A stretch of DNA of 37,266 bases from Desulfovibrio piger ATCC 29098 (GCF_000156375.1 NZ_DS996360.1:58240-95505); one strand, 5' to 3'. Shown: positions 1 to 8,698, counted from the first letter of the stretch. Notes: generated by a model not told the origin, from the sequence alone. Translations and numbers: made by a program.

Positions 1-140
1 CTCGCCGCGCAGGCGACCAGGCCCGGGGGCCGGGCAGCGGCCGTCCATCGGACGGCTGGCTGTCGCGCTACGGCTCCCCTCTCATCCCGGGCAGGGGCTG
101 CCATATGGCACTGTCCCTTTTGTCCCGCACCGGCGGCCAC

Positions 141-174
141 AAAAAAGGCGCGCCCGCCGGAACGGACGCGCCTT
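141..174 (-). terminator. Terminator of the qmo operon
   Basis: Read on the minus strand, a GC-rich stem (GGCGCGTCC pairing with GGGCGCGCC through one G-U) is followed directly by six T residues. It begins 24 bases after the stop codon of the last qmo-operon gene, as expected for an intrinsic terminator. Bases 1-140 beyond it hold a small hairpin (GCCGTCC/GGACGGC) but no gene I can support. Confidence 0.85.
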
Positions 175-198
175 GAAAGGCGATGCCTTGACTTGGGA

Positions 199-921
199 CT
201 AGAAGCCGAAGCCGTCGGAGTTGGCGCCGCTGGTGCCGAAACCGAAATCGTCCGGCACGCCGCCTTCTTCCTGGGCGGGTTCTTCGGCGGCGGCAGCGTC
301 ACCGGCCACGCCGGCAGCAGCCACACCCACGGTGATGTTCTTCAGGTTGTCCTTGATGGCGTCCTTGATGCTCTGCATCAGTTCGTCATGGTTGATGGCG
401 ACCTTGCCCTGGAATTCGGCCACCTGGCGACGCAGACCGCCCATGTCGGTCTTCATGGTCTTGATGGTGTCTTCCAGCTTGTCGCACTTCTTCTGCAGTT
501 CTTCAGCCTTGCCCTGATAGGGGGCCAGGGTCTCCACCTGCTGGCGCAGGGTGGCGATCTCGGCGCGCTGGCTGACCATGGTGCCGTGCATGTCGTCCAT
601 CATGTCGAGCACGGTGGCGACGGCGTTCTTCAGGCAGTCGTCCATGGGGGTCAGGGAGATGGTGTCGCCCAGCAGACGGGCACCCTGGTTGACGAAGTCG
701 CCCCAGTTGTCACCGTCTTTGTAGTTCATGTCCAGGAACTTGGGGGACAGCTTGGCCAGCCAGGCAGCGGCGAAGGGAGCCACGGCGGCGGCGCAGGCGT
801 CACAGACGATGCTGCGACCGGTGATGTAACCGGCGATATCTTTCACGTCCGCGCCCTTCTTGGCGACGGCCAGGGCCAGGACGGTTTCCACAGGGAACAT
901 TTTGCGAGCGGTATCAGACAT
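199..921 (-). CDS. qmoD: QmoD, promoter-distal protein of the qmo operon
   Basis: 240-residue soluble protein of unknown biochemical role. In D. vulgaris a hypothetical gene follows qmoABC in the same operon, and this one sits in that position, 85 bases after qmoC, with a strong ribosome-binding site (GAGGAGG) and the operon terminator behind it. Visible parts: a mostly helical N-terminal half with a Cys-x2-Cys pair (C40, C43), a predicted coiled coil at about residues 107-175, an Ala/Glu-rich linker, and a C-terminal tail ending in DGFGF with a related DDFGF just before it. There is no signal peptide and no membrane helix, so it should be cytoplasmic. An accessory or assembly role for the Qmo-AprBA complex is inference from position only. 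The name rests on synteny and overall look, not on an alignment. Confidence 0.8.
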   Translation of the reverse strand: MSDTARKMFPVETVLALAVAKKGADVKDIAGYITGRSIVCDACAAAVAPFAAAWLAKLSPKFLDMNYKDGDNWGDFVNQGARLLGDTISLTPMDDCLKNAVATVLDMMDDMHGTMVSQRAEIATLRQQVETLAPYQGKAEELQKKCDKLEDTIKTMKTDMGGLRRQVAEFQGKVAINHDELMQSIKDAIKDNLKNITVGVAAAGVAGDAAAAEEPAQEEGGVPDDFGFGTSGANSDGFGF

Positions 922-1006
922 TTTCGGCCTCCTCCTCGGAGAACGGTGTTTTGCAGTGTGAGCCTGTGCGGGCCGTCGTCACGGGGCGACTGCCCGGAAG
1001 ACCATC

Positions 1007-2191
1007 CTAGTAGCCGCGTCCGTACATGCGGACGAACAGCAGGGCCGCGGTGCGGTACACGAAGTGACCGAGCTTGGACCACGGCAGGTAGGCGAAGAGC
1101 ATCCACACAAAGACCAGATGCAGGTAGTACACCACAAAGGCGGGCTGGATGGCATCGGCCAGGCGGAAGACCTGGGACAGGATGCCCGTCACGGCCACCA
1201 GCCAGATGATGCCCAGCAGGTACCAGTCATACCAGCTCGAACCCTGATGCTTGGGGTTCAGCTTCAGACGGCGGGCGGTGAGCATGGCCAGGCCGCAGAC
1301 CAGCATGATGGCGCCGAGGTTGGCCAGGATCTTCACAGGGTACAGCAGCGGCATGGGGGTCTCGATCTTGATGAGCGGGATGATCTTGCCGCCCCAGTGG
1401 CCCAGGGCCACCACGGCCGTCACGAAGGCCAGGATGACGAAGCTGTAGACCAGGATCATGTGGCCGGCCTTGCGGTTGGGCACATAGGTACCGGTCTTGG
1501 GACCAGCTTCGCAGTCGTCGAACTTGCGGTGGGTGACCACTTCGTCGATGAGCACGTCCAGCAGGTGCCAGTACCAGGCCTTGGTCTTGCCAAGCACGGT
1601 CAGGCGGCCTTCAGGCTTGAACATGCCCCAGAGCTTGCGCACGCCCTTGTAGAGGATGTAGCAGGCCCCGAAGAAGGTGATCATGAAGATGGGGTCGATG
1701 GTGTAGTCACCATAGAACACCTGACCGAACACGATGCGGCCGTCGGCGGCGCGGGGGAACCAGTTGCCGTCATTGAAGCCGGCGCGGATCCACCAGATGA
1801 AGAGCCACAGCAGGGCCGGGATGGCGAAGAGGAAGGGCAGGCCGGAGGGCTTGCTCATCCACTTGCCCACGATGGTGGGCTCGGTCAGATCGCGGTAGAC
1901 CATGTTGCGGGCAGCGCCCATGACGTCGGCGGGACGGGCACCACGGGGGCAGAGGTCCGCGCAGTTGCCGCAGTTGTGGCAGAGCCACAGGTCCACGTCG
2001 GTGGCCAGCTTTTCCTTGAGGCCCCAGGACGCCCACACCATTTCCTTGCGGGGGTAGGGAGCGTTTTCCGGAGCCATGGGGCAGGCCACGGAGCAGGTGG
2101 CGCACTGATAGCATTTTTTCAGGCTTTCGCCGCCCGCTTCCATCAGCTCCCGCGTAAAGGTGGAATCCGGCTTGAGAATATTCTGTGCCAT
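1007..2191 (-). CDS. qmoC: QmoC, membrane subunit of the Qmo complex
   Basis: 394-residue membrane subunit of quinone-interacting membrane-bound oxidoreductase. It is a fusion of an HdrC-like iron-sulfur part with a cytochrome-b-like membrane part and is thought to take electrons from menaquinol. Two [4Fe-4S] motifs are visible: C27-x2-C-x2-C-x3-C37 and C71-x2-C-x2-C-x3-C81. About six hydrophobic helices follow from residue 115 on, with several conserved-looking His residues for heme binding. It starts 13 bases after the qmoB stop; the AGGAGG ribosome-binding site overlaps that stop codon, so the two are probably co-translated. Length matches known QmoC proteins. Confidence 0.95.
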   Translation of the reverse strand: MAQNILKPDSTFTRELMEAGGESLKKCYQCATCSVACPMAPENAPYPRKEMVWASWGLKEKLATDVDLWLCHNCGNCADLCPRGARPADVMGAARNMVYRDLTEPTIVGKWMSKPSGLPFLFAIPALLWLFIWWIRAGFNDGNWFPRAADGRIVFGQVFYGDYTIDPIFMITFFGACYILYKGVRKLWGMFKPEGRLTVLGKTKAWYWHLLDVLIDEVVTHRKFDDCEAGPKTGTYVPNRKAGHMILVYSFVILAFVTAVVALGHWGGKIIPLIKIETPMPLLYPVKILANLGAIMLVCGLAMLTARRLKLNPKHQGSSWYDWYLLGIIWLVAVTGILSQVFRLADAIQPAFVVYYLHLVFVWMLFAYLPWSKLGHFVYRTAALLFVRMYGRGY

Positions 2192-2204
2192 TGCAGCCTT
2201 CCTC

Positions 2205-4466
2205 CTACATGCCCTTGAACGGGTTGGGGCCGAGTTCCACGATGCGAGCGACGAATTCGTCGATCATGTCCGGCACCTTGTCATATTCGTCGATGGCCAC
2301 TTCGAGCTGGTCAACGCGCTCGGGCTGCACGCCCAGACGGTTCAGGGTCTCGGCGATGTTTTCCTTGCGGCGGTTGCAGATCTCGGAACCCTTGATGAAG
2401 TGGCACTGGTAGTCTTCGCCATATTTGCAGCCCAGCAGCAGCACGCCGTCGAAGCCCTTGCTCATGGCGTCAGACACCCAGATGGCGTTGACGGAGCCGA
2501 GGCAGCGCACGGGGATGATGCGGCAGTACGGGCTCCAGGCCTTGCGGCGCATACCGGCCATATCCAGGGCGGGGTAGGCGTCGTTTTCACAGGCCAGGAT
2601 GAGGATGCGGGGGCCTTCCTTCTTGAAGTCCTTGGGCACCACAACTTCGCGGATCATGGAACCGATCTGGTCGATGTTGTAGTTGGCAAAGGAGATCACG
2701 CGCTCGGGGCAGGCGCCGAAGCAGGTACCGCAACGACGGCAGCGGGCCGGGTTGGGTTTGGGCGTACCCTTTTCGTCGTCGTCCAGGGCGCCGAAGGGGC
2801 ATTCTTCGGTGCAGCGCTTGCACTGGGTGCAGCGCACGAAGTTGAACACCGGGTAGGAATTGTCGCCGGAGCGGGGGTGCACGGCCACACCGTGGGAAGC
2901 GGCTTCCACACACTGGATGGCTTTGAGCACGGCACCGCGGGCGTCTTCTTCACAGGCGTCCAGGGTCTGGGGCTGACGCACGCAGCCGGCGGCGTAGACA
3001 CCGGTACGGCGGGTTTCGTAGGGGAAGCAGATGTAGTTGGAGTCCGCGAAACCGTCGAAGAGCTGCAGATCCGGGAAGTCGGGGCCCTGGCGGTAATCGA
3101 ATTCCACCACCACGTCCTTGGCGGTCGTGGGCACGACGCCCGTGGGCAGCACCACCAGATCCACGTCCAGATCGAAGTCCATGCCCAGCAGGGTGTTCTT
3201 GCAGCTGACCACCATGTGGTTGCCGGCATCACGGATGTCGGTCACGTCGGCCTTGGTCATCATCAGGCCCAGACGGTCCTGCATCTTCTTGTAGAAGCGT
3301 TCCAGGATGCCGGGGATGGTCATGTCCTTGTACAGCACGAAGGCCTGCACGGCATCATTGGTCTTGTCGCAGATGATGTTGGCCATGCGCAGCATGCCCA
3401 CGCTGTTGACGGCGTTGGAGTAACGCAGGTGCTTGATGCTTTCCAGGTTCTCCTTGACGAAGCCCTTTTCTTCTTCCTCGGCGGGAGCTTCGGCAGCGGG
3501 GGCTTCGGCCTCGGCAGCGGCGGCTTCGTCAGCGGCCTTCTGCAGGGCTTCTTCAGCGATGGTGGTGTCGAGCACGAAGGCGATGCGGCGGGCGTCGACC
3601 TTGCCTTCGCCCAGCATCTTGGCGAACTGGGCGGCATGGACGACCTTGGGGTTCACGCCCAGGCCCATGCTTTCCAGATACTTTTCAGCCAGCGGCACCC
3701 AGCCGGTGGCCAGGACCACGGAGCCGATGTCGAAGGTCTGTTCGCCGTTGGCGGTGGCCACGGTGGCCTTGAACTCGCCGGGCTGGCCTTCCAGTTTGGC
3801 CATGTGGGCGTTCAGCAGCACGGTGATGCTGCTGTTGCCGGTCACAGCGGCGATCTTGTCGGCCAGGTTGGTGGGCTGGCGGTCTTCCCAGGGAGCCTGC
3901 AGGGGCGAACCCATGGGCATGTTGTTGACCGCGCCGCCGAGCTTGTCGGCCTTTTCCACCAGGATGACTTCATAGCCGGTCTTGGCGGCTTCCTGGGCGG
4001 CGGTGAGGCCGGTCCAGCCGCCACCGATGACCAGGATGCGCTTGATGCCTTCGATGGCCGCAGATTCGGGCATGTTGCTCTTCTGCAGTTTGACCACGCC
4101 CATGTTCACGTAGTCGGTGGCCATCTGGGTCAGCAGGGCGGGAGCCGTGCCGCTGACGGCGGAACCGTCGGGGTTCTTGTAGGCGAGCACGCACTGTTCG
4201 CGCAGGTTCACGTGTTCCACCTGCACGGGCAGCTGCCAGGGGGTAGCTTCGTCGCGGGGGCTGGCGCCGCAGAAGAGCACGCCGTCAAGGCCGTTGGCTT
4301 CGATGTCGGCACGCACTTCGTCTTCGGCCACGCTCAGCATGGGCAGCACTTTCACCACAGGGGTGAGGTCGCTCCATTTGCTGCGGACCTGTTCGGCCAG
4401 GGCTTCCACATCCAGGCCGCCGCCGATGTTCTGTACGTCAAAATAGACGCCGATCTTGCTGGCCAT
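2205..4466 (-). CDS. qmoB: QmoB, HdrA/MvhD-like flavin and iron-sulfur subunit
   Basis: 753-residue cytoplasmic subunit of the Qmo complex. Order of domains: an HdrA-like N-terminal part, a FAD-binding Rossmann motif (VIGGGWTG, about residues 147-154), an Ala/Glu-rich linker near residue 320, two ferredoxin-type [4Fe-4S] motifs at about residues 545-605, and a C-terminal MvhD/FlpD-like domain with conserved Cys. I placed the start at MASKIG, five bases after the qmoA stop and behind a GGGAGG site; the reading frame stays open 32 codons further upstream, but that stretch overlaps qmoA and does not look coding. In the known enzyme, electrons pass through QmoA/QmoB flavins and clusters towards APS reductase. 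The Ala/Glu linker may be a flexible hinge (inference). Confidence 0.95.
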   Translation of the reverse strand: MASKIGVYFDVQNIGGGLDVEALAEQVRSKWSDLTPVVKVLPMLSVAEDEVRADIEANGLDGVLFCGASPRDEATPWQLPVQVEHVNLREQCVLAYKNPDGSAVSGTAPALLTQMATDYVNMGVVKLQKSNMPESAAIEGIKRILVIGGGWTGLTAAQEAAKTGYEVILVEKADKLGGAVNNMPMGSPLQAPWEDRQPTNLADKIAAVTGNSSITVLLNAHMAKLEGQPGEFKATVATANGEQTFDIGSVVLATGWVPLAEKYLESMGLGVNPKVVHAAQFAKMLGEGKVDARRIAFVLDTTIAEEALQKAADEAAAAEAEAPAAEAPAEEEEKGFVKENLESIKHLRYSNAVNSVGMLRMANIICDKTNDAVQAFVLYKDMTIPGILERFYKKMQDRLGLMMTKADVTDIRDAGNHMVVSCKNTLLGMDFDLDVDLVVLPTGVVPTTAKDVVVEFDYRQGPDFPDLQLFDGFADSNYICFPYETRRTGVYAAGCVRQPQTLDACEEDARGAVLKAIQCVEAASHGVAVHPRSGDNSYPVFNFVRCTQCKRCTEECPFGALDDDEKGTPKPNPARCRRCGTCFGACPERVISFANYNIDQIGSMIREVVVPKDFKKEGPRILILACENDAYPALDMAGMRRKAWSPYCRIIPVRCLGSVNAIWVSDAMSKGFDGVLLLGCKYGEDYQCHFIKGSEICNRRKENIAETLNRLGVQPERVDQLEVAIDEYDKVPDMIDEFVARIVELGPNPFKGM

Positions 4467-4471
4467 GCCGC

Positions 4472-5707
4472 CTACCTCCCTTTCACCGTTTGCACCGCCT
4501 TGAGAGCGGCGGCCGTGCCGGACTGCGCGGTACGCATCACGTCCAGCGGCATGCGGGCGCAACCGGCGGCAAAAATGCCAGCCTCTTCACCGCCCATGAC
4601 GAAACCGTCTTCGTCCAGGGGCAGGGGCAGGGGCAGGCTGTCGGTGGCCAGGCTGGGCTGCATGCCCGTGGCCAACACCACCATGTCATAATCCAGATGC
4701 AGCTTTTCGCCGCGGATGGCGTCTTCAACGGTCACGGTGACGTTGTCGTCAGCGGCCTGGGCCACGTCGGCCACCTTGCCCTTGATGAAGCGCACATTGG
4801 GGGCGGCCTTCACCTTGTCCAGAACCTTCACATAGCGGCCCGGAGCGCGCAGGTCGATGTAGAACACCGAGATCTGGGTCTCAGGATACTGCTCGCAGAT
4901 GTACTGGCACTGCTTGAGGGTGGCCATACAGCAGATGTAGGAGCAGTAGTTCAGGTGGTTCTGGTCACGGGAGCCGGCGCACTGCACGAAGGCGATGCGT
5001 TTGGGGCGACGGCCGTCGGTAGGACGGACGATCTTGCCGCCGGTGGGGCCGAAGGGGGAGGCCAGGCGTTCGAGCTGCATGTTGGTCACGCAGTTCTTGA
5101 CCTTGCCGGCGCCCAGGTTGGCCAGGTTGGTGACGTCGTAAGGCTTCCAGCCGGTGGCCACCACGATGGCGCCCACATTGAGCTCGATTTCGCGGGCGGG
5201 TTCGTTCTGGTCCAGGAACTTCTGGCCGGCGACGCGGGCGGCGTCAGCCTTGCTCAGGGCGTCGGTGTCCAGCACGAAGCGGTTGGGGAAAGCGAAAGGC
5301 ATGGATTTGTACAGAGCCTTGCGCTGGGACAGCCCGAAGTCGAACTCGTTGGGCACGGTACCTTCCAGGCTGGAGGCGAGGAGGGTGAAGTCCACGTTGT
5401 GGGCGGCCACCTTGCGGGGCTTGATGCTCACGGTGGCGGTGTAGTCACCCTTGCAGCCGACCAGTTTGGTCACTTCGGCCATGGTGAAAAATTTGATGCG
5501 GGGGTTCTTCCTGATGCGCTGGAACTGGATTTCCAGACCGCAGGAGGGGGGACAAAGTTTGGGGAAATATTTGTTGAGCTGGGCCACACGGCCGCCCAGG
5601 TAGGGCGACTTTTCCACGATATACACATCGTGGCCCAGTTCCGCCGCTTCGATGGCGGCAGTAAGGCCTGCAAAGCCGCCGCCCACGACGAGAATGGAGT
5701 TGGACAT
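4472..5707 (-). CDS. qmoA: QmoA, HdrA-like flavoprotein
   Basis: 411-residue cytoplasmic FAD protein of the Qmo complex, homologous to the FAD part of heterodisulfide reductase HdrA. The N-terminus carries the dinucleotide-binding motif VVGGGFAG (residues 7-14) followed by an acidic-ended beta strand (VYIVEKS). A Cys pair (CPPSCG) follows near residue 55, and further Cys-rich stretches (VQCAGSRDQ, YCSYICC) lie in the middle, as is usual for HdrA-like proteins. The chosen ATG has an AGGAGG site nine bases upstream; the open frame before it (53 codons) is spacer. First gene of the qmo cluster, separated from aprA by 222 bases that hold the apr terminator. Confidence 0.95.
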   Translation of the reverse strand: MSNSILVVGGGFAGLTAAIEAAELGHDVYIVEKSPYLGGRVAQLNKYFPKLCPPSCGLEIQFQRIRKNPRIKFFTMAEVTKLVGCKGDYTATVSIKPRKVAAHNVDFTLLASSLEGTVPNEFDFGLSQRKALYKSMPFAFPNRFVLDTDALSKADAARVAGQKFLDQNEPAREIELNVGAIVVATGWKPYDVTNLANLGAGKVKNCVTNMQLERLASPFGPTGGKIVRPTDGRRPKRIAFVQCAGSRDQNHLNYCSYICCMATLKQCQYICEQYPETQISVFYIDLRAPGRYVKVLDKVKAAPNVRFIKGKVADVAQAADDNVTVTVEDAIRGEKLHLDYDMVVLATGMQPSLATDSLPLPLPLDEDGFVMGGEEAGIFAAGCARMPLDVMRTAQSGTAAALKAVQTVKGR

Positions 5708-5838
5708 CCTGGATATCCTCCTGCGTTGCAGCGCCGTGGCCCCTCTGCGGGGCGGCGCGCACGCCTGCCCGGTTGTATGGGATTGCCGGGCGGCGCAATT
5801 GAGAGCCAAGGGGCCCTGCCGCGCGGCGCATATTCCAA

Positions 5839-5878
5839 GGCGCGGCGGGGAGCTTGCATGTCGCACACCCGCCGCGCC
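5839..5878 (-). promoter_or_regulatory. 11-bp inverted repeat between aprA and qmoA
   Basis: Perfect inverted repeat GGCGCGGCGGG / CCCGCCGCGCC with 18 bases between the arms, lying directly beyond the apr terminator and about 130 bases before the qmoA start. It has no T-run of its own on either strand, so it is probably not a simple terminator. I see no convincing sigma-70 promoter for qmoA in the remaining spacer. It could be an RNA stabiliser or processing hairpin if transcripts read through from apr into qmo, or an operator. Function is not assigned. Confidence 0.5.
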
Positions 5879-5879
5879 G

Positions 5880-5910
5880 AAAAAAATGGGGTGGCCTAGG
5901 CGGCCACCCC
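5880..5910 (-). terminator. Terminator of aprBA
   Basis: On the minus strand the stem GGGGTGGCC-gccta-GGCCACCCC is followed by A and then seven T residues. It begins 19 bases after the aprA stop. It should end most aprBA transcripts, implying that qmo has its own start or depends on read-through. Confidence 0.9.
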
Positions 5911-5929
5911 AGGGATGTTCTTCCGCCTA

Positions 5930-7918
5930 CTAGTCAGGGATGATCTGGTAGTAGGGCTTCTTGAAGATCTTGGTTTCGCCGGTGGCGGGATCGTACTTGG
6001 AGTTCACGAAGCACTTCCACTTGCTGTCGTCGATACCCAGGAAGTCAGCGCGGTAGTAGAAGCCGGGGTAACGGGACTCTTCACGGAAGGCGATGTGCTG
6101 CATGTGCAGGCGCACGGTCCACAGGCGATGGTAGTTTTCCCAGCAACGCAGCAGTTCGTGCAGGTCGCGGGCGGCCAGCTTGGCGGAGTCTTCTTCCATC
6201 ATGCCCAGCAGATAGAAGCCGGTGTCCAGCAGAGCCTTGGAGGTGGTGTAGTAGGTACCCACGCCGCCACCGTATTCGTCGGTGCACTTCACGAGGCGCA
6301 TCATGAAGTTCTTGGGCGTGATGTAGTTGGGGTTCACCACGGGGTCGGTGGAGGCGTCCTTGCCGGCCAGGTAGTTGTAGTAAGGACGGTAGATCAGCTG
6401 CTTCAGTTCTTCGGCGGTTTCCTTGAACTCAGGCTTGAAGTCCTTGTGGTCCAGGCACCAGCGGACCATCTGCTTACCGGCGATACGGCCTTCAGCATGG
6501 GAACCGGAGGAGAACTTGTGGCCGGAAGCGCCCACGCCGTCGGCGCAGGTGAACAGGCCTTCCACGGTGGTCATGCGGTTGTAGACCTTACCGTTGGCAG
6601 CGCGAACCTTGTAGTCTTCGGGCACCCAAGCTTCGTCGGGACCGGAAACCCAGATACCGCAGCAGCCGGAGTGAGAGCCGAGCAGGTAAGGTTCGGTGGG
6701 CATGATTTCGGAACCGCGTTCTTCAGGAGCGGTGTTGGTGGCGGCCCACAGGTTGGCCTGGCCAACGCACATATCCAGGAAGTCTTCCCAAGCTTCGGAC
6801 TCGAGGTCTTTCTGCTGTTCTTCGGTCAGGGTGGCGAAGGTGGTCAGCAGAGCGGTCTTGGTGTCCATGTAGATGGGGCCGCGGCCTTCGCGCATTTCAC
6901 GAAGCATCATGTGGTTACGCAGGCAGGTGGGGATCACGTGACCCTTGGCGTAGCCGCGATCTTCGTAAGGCTTCAGCATGGCGCGGTTGGTGGCGCAGTA
7001 GTCTTCGCCCTTGCTGTTGGTGGCTTTAGCCTTGAACAGCAGGAACCAGGCGCCCACAGGGCCGTAACCGTCCTTGAAGCGGGCGGGCACGAAGCGGTTT
7101 TCCATCATGGTCATTTCGGCGCCGACCTGAGCGCACATGGTGTAGGTGGAACCGGCGTTCCACACGGGGTACCAAGCGCGGCCCATGCCTTCACCGGTGG
7201 AACGGGGACGGTACACGTTAACGGCACCGCCGGCGGCCACCATGATGGCGTTGGCTTTGAAGATGTGCACTTCGTTGGCACGCAGGTTGAAGCCCACGGC
7301 ACCAGCGACGCGGTTGGGGGTGTTCTTGTCGAGCAGCAGCTTCACGATGAAGATACGCTCCATGATACGGTCTTCACCCAGGGCATTCTTGGCAGCTTCG
7401 GCCACGATGCACTTGTAGGATTCACCGTTGATCATGATCTGCCAACGACCGGAGCGGACGGGCTCGTCGCCGTTGCGCAGGCTCTTGCCGGCGGCCTTGG
7501 CGGCGGCGCCGTTCATGTTGTGGCCGTTTTCGTCCTTGATCCAGCAGGGCAGGCCCCACTCTTCGAACAGATGCACGGAGTCGTCAACGTGACGGCCCAC
7601 GTCGAAGATCAGGTCTTCGCGGACCAGACCCATAAGGTCGGTGCGGACCATGCGGACGTAATCGTCGGCGGTGTTTTTGCCGAGGTAGGTGTTGATGGCG
7701 GACAGGCCCTGGGCCACGGCGCCGGAGCGCTCGAGGGCGGCCTTATCGCACAGCATCATTTTCAGACCGTGTTTGTCGCCCCAGCGCACGGCTTCGAAAG
7801 CGGCACCGCAGGCACCCATACCGCCGCCCACGATCAGCAGGTCGACGTCATGTTCCTTCACTTCAGGTTCAGCAATGGCAACGCCTTTCATCGCTTCCTT
7901 GACGGGAATCATAGGCAT
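5930..7918 (-). CDS. aprA: Adenylylsulfate (APS) reductase alpha subunit
   Basis: 662 residues, the usual length of Desulfovibrio AprA. The FAD-containing subunit reduces APS to sulfite and AMP in the cytoplasm, the second step of dissimilatory sulfate reduction. The Rossmann motif IVGGGMGACGAA is at residues 29-40; the rest reads as a fumarate-reductase-type flavoprotein with the expected His/Arg-rich central region and the late YPGFYYR stretch near the C-terminus. It starts 37 bases after aprB behind an AAGGAG-type site. With AprB it forms the heterodimer that takes electrons from Qmo, encoded just downstream. This is one of the most highly expressed genes in sulfate reducers. Codon use is strongly biased, in keeping with that. 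Confidence 0.98.
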   Translation of the reverse strand: MPMIPVKEAMKGVAIAEPEVKEHDVDLLIVGGGMGACGAAFEAVRWGDKHGLKMMLCDKAALERSGAVAQGLSAINTYLGKNTADDYVRMVRTDLMGLVREDLIFDVGRHVDDSVHLFEEWGLPCWIKDENGHNMNGAAAKAAGKSLRNGDEPVRSGRWQIMINGESYKCIVAEAAKNALGEDRIMERIFIVKLLLDKNTPNRVAGAVGFNLRANEVHIFKANAIMVAAGGAVNVYRPRSTGEGMGRAWYPVWNAGSTYTMCAQVGAEMTMMENRFVPARFKDGYGPVGAWFLLFKAKATNSKGEDYCATNRAMLKPYEDRGYAKGHVIPTCLRNHMMLREMREGRGPIYMDTKTALLTTFATLTEEQQKDLESEAWEDFLDMCVGQANLWAATNTAPEERGSEIMPTEPYLLGSHSGCCGIWVSGPDEAWVPEDYKVRAANGKVYNRMTTVEGLFTCADGVGASGHKFSSGSHAEGRIAGKQMVRWCLDHKDFKPEFKETAEELKQLIYRPYYNYLAGKDASTDPVVNPNYITPKNFMMRLVKCTDEYGGGVGTYYTTSKALLDTGFYLLGMMEEDSAKLAARDLHELLRCWENYHRLWTVRLHMQHIAFREESRYPGFYYRADFLGIDDSKWKCFVNSKYDPATGETKIFKKPYYQIIPD

Positions 7919-7955
7919 AGTGATTTCTCCTTAAGCTCTACGCGGTTACTGCTCT

Positions 7956-8444
7956 CTAGCGGCCCTGTTCCATAGCGGTGAAGACCTTGTCGGCTTCAGT
8001 CACTTCGAACTTCTTGCCCAGGACTTCGATGGGGGTGGCCAGCTTTTCTTCGGTGAACAGCAGTTCGTCGTCGAGGTTGGCGCCTTCCGGTTTGCCTTCG
8101 AAGGGCTTGATGGAGCCTTCAGGAGTGGTACGGATGGGGAACTTGAAACGTTTCACGCTGCCGTTGCGGAACTGCACGGTCCACATGATGGAGTCGGCAG
8201 AGCGCATGGGGATACAGGTGCCGCCCATGGGAGCAAAGTCGGCGTAGGGACGAGCGGTGATGGCGCCCTGGGGGCAGATCTTCACGCAGGAATAGCATTC
8301 CCAGCAGGCGTCGGGTTCCTGGTTGTACGCCTTCATTTCCTGAGGATCGAGGATCATCAGGTCGTTCGGGCAGATGTACATGCAGGCCGTCTTTTCGCCA
8401 CCCTTGCAGCCGTCGCATTTGGACGGATCGACAAACGTAGGCAT
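7956..8444 (-). CDS. aprB: APS reductase beta subunit (iron-sulfur)
   Basis: 162-residue ferredoxin-like electron-transfer subunit. Two [4Fe-4S] motifs are visible: C10-x2-C13-x7-C21-x3-C25 and C47-x2-C50-x2-C53-x3-C57. The remaining C-terminal tail (about residues 95-162) is the extension that in known structures wraps around AprA. Start ATG is preceded by TTGGAGG. First gene of aprBA, with a leader of about 125 bases and a candidate promoter upstream. The order aprB-aprA is the standard one. Confidence 0.98.
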   Translation of the reverse strand: MPTFVDPSKCDGCKGGEKTACMYICPNDLMILDPQEMKAYNQEPDACWECYSCVKICPQGAITARPYADFAPMGGTCIPMRSADSIMWTVQFRNGSVKRFKFPIRTTPEGSIKPFEGKPEGANLDDELLFTEEKLATPIEVLGKKFEVTEADKVFTAMEQGR

Positions 8445-8474
8445 AACGTATCCTCCAACTCTTAAAGTGTTTCA

Positions 8475-8518
8475 GGTCAATCTTGACCATATGGGCAGCC
8501 ACTCGGGCCGCCCGAGTG
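8475..8518 (-). promoter_or_regulatory. Structured 5' leader of aprBA
   Basis: Two inverted repeats sit in the leader. One is an 8-bp perfect hairpin with a 3-base loop (CACTCGGG-CCG-CCCGAGTG, 8500-8518). The other is GGTCAA-TC-TTGACC (8475-8488), about 30 bases before the aprB ATG. A weaker arm pair, CACGACC/GGTCGTG, lies around 8535-8563. These could stabilise a very abundant mRNA or be protein-binding sites. No known riboswitch is recognised. Confidence 0.5.
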
Positions 8519-8575
8519 CCGTCTTGATTGGATCACGACCCTGGGCAACAGCGCTCAGGTCGTGCGCTTGTGTTT

Positions 8576-8605
8576 TTAGTAACAAGCTACCCCTCTTCAC
8601 GTCAA
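8576..8605 (-). promoter_or_regulatory. Candidate sigma-70 promoter of aprBA
   Basis: On the minus strand TTGACG (8600-8605), an 18-base spacer, then TACTAA (8576-8581). The -35 box matches five of six consensus bases; the -10 box is weak. Position gives a leader of about 125 bases for aprB. I looked for the TTGTGA-type Rex palindrome reported for sulfate-reduction genes and did not find it here. Confidence 0.5.
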
Positions 8606-8681
8606 GCCCCCTTTTGAAAAATTCGTGGGAACTCTCGGTGGAAAACGGCACAAACCACTATAATCCTTGCGTATTCTCCCT

Positions 8682-8698
8682 AGCATAATTTTTATGCT
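8682..8698. promoter_or_regulatory. Perfect 17-bp AT-rich palindrome upstream of aprBA
   Basis: AGCATAA-TTT-TTATGCT is a perfect 7-3-7 inverted repeat, about 80 bases upstream of the candidate aprB -35 box, at the boundary where the sequence turns AT-rich. Size and symmetry resemble an operator for a dimeric regulator; there is no adjacent T-run, so a terminator is unlikely. Confidence 0.45.

Noticed and set aside
1..140. A tRNA or other RNA gene at the left edge
   Set aside because: A small GCCGTCC/GGACGGC hairpin is present, but no cloverleaf, anticodon arm or T-loop sequence could be found.
2160..4691. An 843-residue open frame on the plus strand across qmoB, and a 686-residue one across aprA
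   Set aside because: Both are opposite-strand shadows of strongly biased genes: Gly/His/Val-rich, no family likeness, and the minus-strand frames encode clear Qmo and Apr proteins.
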